Source of the DNA: Hyphomonas sp.
GTDB lineage: Bacteria > Pseudomonadota > Alphaproteobacteria > Caulobacterales > Hyphomonadaceae
NCBI GenBank assembly: GCA_024743015.1
Contig: JANSXJ010000110.1
Location: forward strand, 1-10,211
Direction: 5' to 3'
Length of the DNA: 10,211 nt
Part shown: positions 6,898-10,211 of the stretch, piece by piece
How the letters are laid out: each line of letters starts with the position of its first letter
Position numbering within the stretch: position 1 is the first letter of the stretch
Position numbers and translations under genes: made by a program
The notes under the pieces: generated by a model
What the model was told of the DNA's origin: nothing
Database searches by the model: none
The model's input: only the letters and a program-made list of their open reading frames with translations

Positions 6898-7371
6898 GTG
6901 ATCGAATCGAATGACCAAGTATACATGATGATGAAAACATTCTTTGAAGAGAATGTTCCATACGCCAAACATAGTGGAATCGAATTACTTGAAATCGCTG
7001 ATGGGCGTGGCATGGCCCAGCTTCCCGATTGGAAAGAAACGCAAAACCATATGGGCTCGCAACATGCGGGGGCCTTGTTCACGCTGGCCGAGGCCGCATC
7101 CGGCGCCGCCATGGTGTCGCTTTTCGCAGACAAGGTTCTGATGGTCCGCGCCGCGATCACGACGGCAACCATACACTATGCCCGCGCCGCGCGCGGCGTT
7201 GTTCTCGCTACTGGCCTCTTGCGTCGCAGTGGCGCCGAAATCCTCGAGGAGTTTAACCGCGAGGGACGGGTCAAATTTGAAGTCGATGTTTCAATGACCG
7301 ACTCCAAGGGTCGCGAAATCGGCACCATGGAAGTGGTCTGGTCGATCCAGCTCAATCAACCGCGCGGATAG
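6898..7371 (+). CDS. PaaI/DUF4442-like hotdog thioesterase
   Basis: Protein of 157 residues with a single hotdog domain. The signature NHMGSQHAGALFTLAEAASG (50-69) matches the active-site helix of PaaI/DUF4442-type proteins, with Asn50-His51, then HAGALFTLAE, whose Glu65 lies where these thioesterases have their catalytic acid. FEVDVSMTDSKGREIG (127-142) fits the later strands of the fold. The likely role is hydrolysis of a small or medium acyl-CoA thioester, acting as a cytoplasmic oligomer. The substrate cannot be told. The GTG start is backed by GGGAAG 6 nt upstream. It is followed after 95 nt by the rutE-like gene on the same strand. It differs from the other hotdog gene at 3105-3656 in keeping an intact motif. 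Confidence 0.82.
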   Translation: MIESNDQVYMMMKTFFEENVPYAKHSGIELLEIADGRGMAQLPDWKETQNHMGSQHAGALFTLAEAASGAAMVSLFADKVLMVRAAITTATIHYARAARGVVLATGLLRRSGAEILEEFNREGRVKFEVDVSMTDSKGREIGTMEVVWSIQLNQPRG

Positions 7372-7375
7372 CAAT

Positions 7376-7385
7376 CGAGCGCTCG
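7376..7385. repeat. 10-bp perfect palindrome CGAGCGCTCG
   Basis: CGAGCGCTCG starts 5 nt after the stop of the DUF4442-type gene. CTCGC (7382-7386) can instead pair with GCGAG (7396-7400) across a 9-nt loop. There is no U-tract after it, so it is not an ordinary intrinsic terminator. Its function is unknown. Confidence 0.4.
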
Positions 7386-7423
7386 CATTCGCCCTGCGAG
7401 ATGGCATTCCCCTATTCTGTGAT

Positions 7424-7458
7424 CCAGCCTATGTAATGCATCCAAGTGCATAGGCTGG
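7424..7458 (+). promoter_or_regulatory. Inverted repeat overlapping the rutE-like ribosome-binding site
   Basis: CCAGCCTATG (7424-7433) and CATAGGCTGG (7449-7458) are perfect reverse complements separated by 15 nt. A rival fold keeps 7 outer pairs (CCAGCCT/AGGCTGG) and adds ATGCA/TGCAT around a TCCAAG loop. The 3' arm ends on the first two G of the GGAG that serves the gene at 7467. As RNA it could mask the ribosome-binding site; as DNA it could be the operator of a dimeric repressor. No U-tract follows, so it is not a terminator. Confidence 0.6.
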
Positions 7459-7460
7459 AG
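7457..7460 (+). promoter_or_regulatory. Ribosome-binding site GGAG of the rutE-like gene
   Basis: GGAG sits 6 nt before the ATG at 7467. It favours this start over an in-frame GTG at 7446, which lies inside the loop of the inverted repeat and has no such site. Confidence 0.7.
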
Positions 7461-7466
7461 CTGAGA

Positions 7467-8072
7467 ATGACAAAAACCCCCGTAAATGACGCCGCCCTCG
7501 ACCAGATTTGGCGTCACGGACGCTCGTACAATGGCTGGACCGACGCGCGGGTCCCTGAAACGCTTATCCGCGCCACTTATGATCTGACCAAGATGGGCAT
7601 GACCAGCGCCAATTGTTCTCCGGCACGTTTTGTCTTCCTGCAATCCACGGAATCGAAAGCCCGGCTCAAGCCCCACTTGATGGAAGGCAATGTCGAGAAG
7701 ACCCTGGCGGCGCCATGGGTCGTGATCATCGCCCACGATCTGGAGTTCCACGAGAAGATTCCCGAACTGTTCCCGCATAATCCGGGCGCCAAAGACTGGT
7801 TCGCCGACGAGCAGAATCGCCACCTCACCGCCTTTCGCAATGGGACACTACAAGGCGCCTATCTGATGCTCGCTGCCCGCGCACTGGGCCTGGATTGCGG
7901 CCCGATGTCGGGGTTCAACAATGCTGGCGTCGACGAAGAATTCTTCCTCGGAAATGACGCAACCAAGACCTGGCGGTCTAATTGGCTCTGCAATATCGGG
8001 CATGGCGATGACAGCACGATCTTTGAACGAAGCCCGCGTCTGAGCTTCGACGATGCTTGCTTGATCCTTTAA
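7467..8072 (+). CDS. rutE: RutE-like nitroreductase (putative malonic semialdehyde reductase)
   Basis: FMN-dependent nitroreductase-fold protein of 201 residues, close to the 196 of E. coli RutE. RutE reduces malonic semialdehyde to 3-hydroxypropionate in the Rut pyrimidine-degradation pathway. Family landmarks are YNGWTDARVP (21-30), MTSANCSPARFVFL (45-58, FMN contact region), NVEKTLAAPWVVIIAHD (75-91), and the long conserved block TAFRNGTLQGAYLMLAARAL (121-140) followed by GLDCGPMSGFNNAGVD (141-156). The ATG at 7467 is supported by GGAG 6 nt upstream. No other rut gene is in view. It opens a tight run with tsaB after 10 nt, so the true substrate here may be different (another aldehyde, quinone or nitro compound). 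The inverted repeat over its ribosome-binding site suggests control separate from its neighbours. Confidence 0.82.
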   Translation: MTKTPVNDAALDQIWRHGRSYNGWTDARVPETLIRATYDLTKMGMTSANCSPARFVFLQSTESKARLKPHLMEGNVEKTLAAPWVVIIAHDLEFHEKIPELFPHNPGAKDWFADEQNRHLTAFRNGTLQGAYLMLAARALGLDCGPMSGFNNAGVDEEFFLGNDATKTWRSNWLCNIGHGDDSTIFERSPRLSFDDACLIL

Positions 8073-8082
8073 GCTGCGACGA

Positions 8083-8730
8083 ATGATTGTTCTTGGTTTC
8101 CATACGGCTGGGCCAGCCTGCGAGCTGGCGATTGTACGGGACGACGAGATCCTGCGCGAAGACCGCGTCGCGATGCTGCGGGGACAGGACGCGCGGTTGC
8201 CGGGTCTCACTCAAGAGCTCATCGCGAATGCCGGCCTGACATTGGAGGCCATTGATCGCTTCGCCGTCACGACCGGACCTGGCAGCTTTACCGGTATCCG
8301 CGTCGGGGTCGCGTTCGCGCGCGGCCTTGCGCTCGCCACCGGCAAACCCTGCCTTGGGATTACGACGCTTGAGGCTGCGCTACCAGCCGGCCAGCAAGGC
8401 TCAGCCATTGTAATATTGCCCGCTCAGAAGCGTCCGCCCGACATCACCTATTGGGCGCAGACATTCCGATCGGGAACCGCCACCGATGAGGCCTGCGAAC
8501 TGACCCTCCAGGCCCTAACCGATCGCCTGACCAGCCATCCTCACATGGTTTATGGCGAGGCTGAGGCCCTGATGGCCGCGATGCCGCACCTGACGGTTCA
8601 TGCAGCCACCCCGACGGCGGCGCGCGCGGCGCAACTTGCCCATGGGCTCGATCCGGAGAACCGACCAGCGCGGCCAACCTATGCCCGCGCGCCCGATGCC
8701 GCCTTGCCAACAGCAAGTTCAGACAGATGA
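8083..8730 (+). CDS. tsaB: tRNA t6A synthesis protein TsaB
   Basis: Non-catalytic partner of TsaD in the TsaBDE complex, which transfers threonylcarbamoyl to A37 of tRNAs reading ANN codons; cytoplasmic. The 215-residue protein has the ASKHA-type start MIVLGFHTAGPACELAIV (1-18), the hallmark AVTTGPGSFTGIRVGVAFAR (61-80) and LALATGKPCLGITTLEA (82-98), and a C-terminal RPTYARAPDAALP (197-209) like the P-x-Y-x-R tail of the family. The usual RGHAERL segment reads RGQDARL (33-39) here, with His changed to Gln. The ATG starts 10 nt after the rutE-like stop and has a poor Shine-Dalgarno sequence, so reinitiation or coupling is likely. The stop overlaps rimI. TsaD and TsaE are not in this window. 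Confidence 0.92.
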   Translation: MIVLGFHTAGPACELAIVRDDEILREDRVAMLRGQDARLPGLTQELIANAGLTLEAIDRFAVTTGPGSFTGIRVGVAFARGLALATGKPCLGITTLEAALPAGQQGSAIVILPAQKRPPDITYWAQTFRSGTATDEACELTLQALTDRLTSHPHMVYGEAEALMAAMPHLTVHAATPTAARAAQLAHGLDPENRPARPTYARAPDAALPTASSDR

Positions 8731-9215
8731 TGGACAGCTCGTCCGGTCACGGCATCACGGCGCTCACAGCAGCAGATGCTGCGCGCATGGCTCAGCTGCA
8801 TCTTGACGCATTTCCACCGGGCGAGTCCTGGGATGCTCGCCAGTTTTCAGACCTCCTGGCGCAGGATAGCGTGATCGCAAGCGGTCTTGTTCAAGCTGGC
8901 AAGCTCGTCAGCTTCATCCTTATCCAGATCGCGGCAGATCAAGCGGAGATTCTGACTCTCGCAACCGCACCCGGAAAGCGCCGCAGCGGTTTGGCGGGAA
9001 CACTGCTGAGTCAAGTGGAGGCAACGCTCGCCCAGCGCGGCATCTCTATATGGTTGCTGGACGTTGCGGCTGACAATGCGCCGGGCCTCAAACTCTACGC
9101 TCGAAATGGTTTTTCTACGGACGGACGCCGCCGCGATTATTATCAACGGGTTGAAGGAAAACGTGTGGATGCCATCTTGATGTCCAAGCGCATGGCTAGA
9201 CAGGGCATTACGTAA
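8727..9215 (+). CDS. rimI: Ribosomal protein S18 alanine N-acetyltransferase RimI
   Basis: GNAT-family acetyltransferase of 162 residues. RimI acetylates the N-terminal alanine of ribosomal protein S18 using acetyl-CoA. The acetyl-CoA pyrophosphate loop is visible in ILTLATAPGKRRSGLAGTLL (75-94), an R-x-x-G-x-A pattern. LDVAADNAPGLKLYARNGF (111-129) is the RimI-type end of the fold, with the Asn and Tyr usual for this family, and a Y-Y-x-R segment follows (138-141). The name rests on this pattern and on the tsaB neighbour, a very common pairing. The ATG at 8727 overlaps the tsaB stop by 4 nt (ATGA), and a second ATG at 8730 overlaps it by 1 nt. Both fit translational coupling. A broader-specificity GNAT cannot be excluded. 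Confidence 0.88.
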   Translation: MMDSSSGHGITALTAADAARMAQLHLDAFPPGESWDARQFSDLLAQDSVIASGLVQAGKLVSFILIQIAADQAEILTLATAPGKRRSGLAGTLLSQVEATLAQRGISIWLLDVAADNAPGLKLYARNGFSTDGRRRDYYQRVEGKRVDAILMSKRMARQGIT

Positions 9216-9233
9216 GGGGCTACAGGACCGATC

Positions 9234-9650
9234 ATGGACCGTTTGGAAAAACTCTGCGCCGAAAAAGGCCTCCGCATGACCGAGCAACGCAAGGTCATTG
9301 CGCGCATCCTGTCCCTGGCGGACGACCATCCCGATGCCGAAGAGCTTCATCGCCGAGCGAACGCGGTCGATAAGAACATTTCGCTCGCGACGGTCTATCG
9401 AACGGTCAAACTGTTCGAAGAGTATGGTATCATCGAGAGCCATGATTTTGGCGATGGGCGCGCGCGCTATGAAGAAGTGCCCGATGAACACCATGATCAC
9501 CTGATCGATGTGAAATCCGGCAAAGTCATCGAATTCCACAATGAGGAAATCGAGCGCCTTCAGGAAGAAATCGCCCGCGCGCATGGTTATCGCCTGGTGG
9601 ATCACCGCCTCGAACTTTATGCGGTGCCGCTCAAAGACGGCGACGATTAA
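9234..9650 (+). CDS. fur: Fur-family metalloregulator
   Basis: Ferric-uptake-type repressor of 138 residues. The N-terminal winged helix includes LRMTEQRKVIARIL (13-26) and the recognition helix ISLATVYRTVKLFEEYGII (49-67). A metal site lies around DDHPDAEELH (30-39). The dimerisation domain has HHDHLIDVKSGKVIEF (86-101) and RLVDHRLELY (120-129). The two CxxC pairs that hold structural zinc in E. coli Fur are absent (the first reads DVKS, and the only Cys is Cys8), which is normal for alphaproteobacterial Fur. In this class the protein may sense iron or, as Mur in rhizobia, manganese; the sequence does not settle which. AGGA at 9224-9227 is 6 nt before the ATG. The gene follows rimI by 18 nt and precedes udk by 5 nt, so it probably has no promoter of its own right upstream. 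Confidence 0.93.
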   Translation: MDRLEKLCAEKGLRMTEQRKVIARILSLADDHPDAEELHRRANAVDKNISLATVYRTVKLFEEYGIIESHDFGDGRARYEEVPDEHHDHLIDVKSGKVIEFHNEEIERLQEEIARAHGYRLVDHRLELYAVPLKDGDD

Positions 9651-9655
9651 GTCTG

Positions 9656-10211
9656 GTGACGCGCAAAGCTCCCTTTCTGATTGCCATGTCCGGAGGGTCC
9701 GGGTCCGGAAAGTCCACGGTCGCTGAAGCCCTCGTTGAGGCCTGCCAATCGGTCGGTGTGGTGATCTTCCACGAGGATGGCTATTATTGGCCCATGTCGC
9801 ACTACGGACCGGCCGAAACCGAAGAGCAGCGCAAGGCGATCATCTTAAAAGTGAACTATGATGACCCGGTCTCGAAGGAGACCAGTCTGATGGCGCGGCA
9901 ACTTGCGGACCTGAAAGCCGGTATCACAATTGAGCAGCCCATCTACGATTACGATCTGCATGATCGGAAAACCGAGACGCTGACCATTGAGCCTGCGCCG
10001 GTGATCATTCTCGAGGGAATTCACGCGCTGTCCGTACCGCAGGTTCTGCCGCTGATCGATCTGTCAATTTATGTCGATACGCCGGACGATTTGCGCCTCG
10101 CACGCCGGATCCGACGGGATGTCGTCGAACGCGGGCGCAGCGTGGAGAGCGTATTGGCGCAATATCTCGGCACGGTTCGCGCCGCTCATTATCGCCACAC
10201 GTTCCCCGCCA
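9656..10211 (+). CDS. udk: Uridine kinase, 3' end outside window
   Basis: Phosphorylates uridine and cytidine with ATP or GTP in pyrimidine salvage. The visible 185 residues are most of a protein usually about 210 long; the rest lies beyond the window. Walker A is GGSGSGKST (13-21). IFHEDGYYW (37-45) contains the conserved E-D-x-Y-Y substrate motif. NYDDP (67-71) matches the NYDHP of E. coli Udk. VIILEGIHAL (116-125), SIYVDTPDDLRLARRIRRDV (137-156) and RGRSVESVLAQY (159-170) are the family's Walker B and lid regions. The GTG at 9656 is the only suitable start and sits 5 nt after the fur stop. Its Shine-Dalgarno sequence is weak, which suggests coupling to fur. A phosphoribulokinase-type relative is less likely given the lid sequence. 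Confidence 0.9.
   Translation, partial: MTRKAPFLIAMSGGSGSGKSTVAEALVEACQSVGVVIFHEDGYYWPMSHYGPAETEEQRKAIILKVNYDDPVSKETSLMARQLADLKAGITIEQPIYDYDLHDRKTETLTIEPAPVIILEGIHALSVPQVLPLIDLSIYVDTPDDLRLARRIRRDVVERGRSVESVLAQYLGTVRAAHYRHTFPA

Noticed and set aside
7424..7458. Intrinsic terminator after the DUF4442-type gene
   Set aside because: No T-run follows the inverted repeat; the sequence goes straight into the next gene's start.
7356..7823. 155-codon minus-strand frame
   Set aside because: It covers the rutE-like gene and its leader in antisense; the composition is that of a shadow frame.
8847..9605. 252-codon open frame on the minus strand
   Set aside because: It lies wholly opposite rimI and fur, both clearly real, and shows no recognisable domain. 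Long antisense frames are common in GC-rich coding DNA.

Overview
The window looks like chromosomal housekeeping and lipid-metabolism DNA of an alphaproteobacterium, most likely of the Hyphomonadaceae/Maricaulis type. This rests on moderately high GC, the alphaproteobacterial form of Fur (HHDHLIDV, without the CxxC pairs), the tsaB-rimI-fur gene order, and the form of ribosomal protein S21. The lineage is inferred from recalled family sequences, not from a search. I see no insertion sequence, phage gene, CRISPR array, tRNA or rRNA.

Left end (1-392): rpsU (ribosomal protein S21), followed by a strong intrinsic terminator with a run of nine C in its 5' arm. The rpsU frame has no ATG, GTG or TTG start. 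It appears to begin with ATT, behind a well-placed GGAG.

Minus-strand lipid block (393-3656, read right to left): a hotdog-fold thioesterase-like protein, a FadD-type long-chain acyl-CoA ligase, and a signal-peptide-bearing protein with two retropepsin-type DTGA motifs. Diverging from this block is a plus-strand FAD-dependent oxidoreductase of the amine-oxidase type (3745-5013), which may be leaderless.

Middle (4979-6664, minus): a multi-membrane-segment protein with a PAS-like region and the outline of a histidine kinase. The phosphoacceptor His is Arg, the N-box Asn is Lys and the glycine boxes are absent, so it looks like a pseudo-histidine kinase. Its 3' end overlaps the oxidoreductase gene tail to tail by 35 bp. 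A 233-bp AT-richer divergent intergenic region follows.

Right half (6898-10211, plus): a PaaI/DUF4442-type hotdog protein, then a tightly packed run of rutE-like nitroreductase, tsaB, rimI, fur and udk (cut by the window end). Gaps in the run are 10 nt, a 4-nt overlap, 18 nt and 5 nt. It combines tRNA t6A synthesis, S18 acetylation, metal-responsive regulation and pyrimidine salvage. A perfect 10-bp inverted repeat lies just before the rutE-like gene, and its 3' arm takes in half of that gene's ribosome-binding site.

I found no wholly new multi-gene system. The best leads are the ATT start of rpsU, the degenerate kinase, and the inverted repeat over the rutE-like ribosome-binding site.
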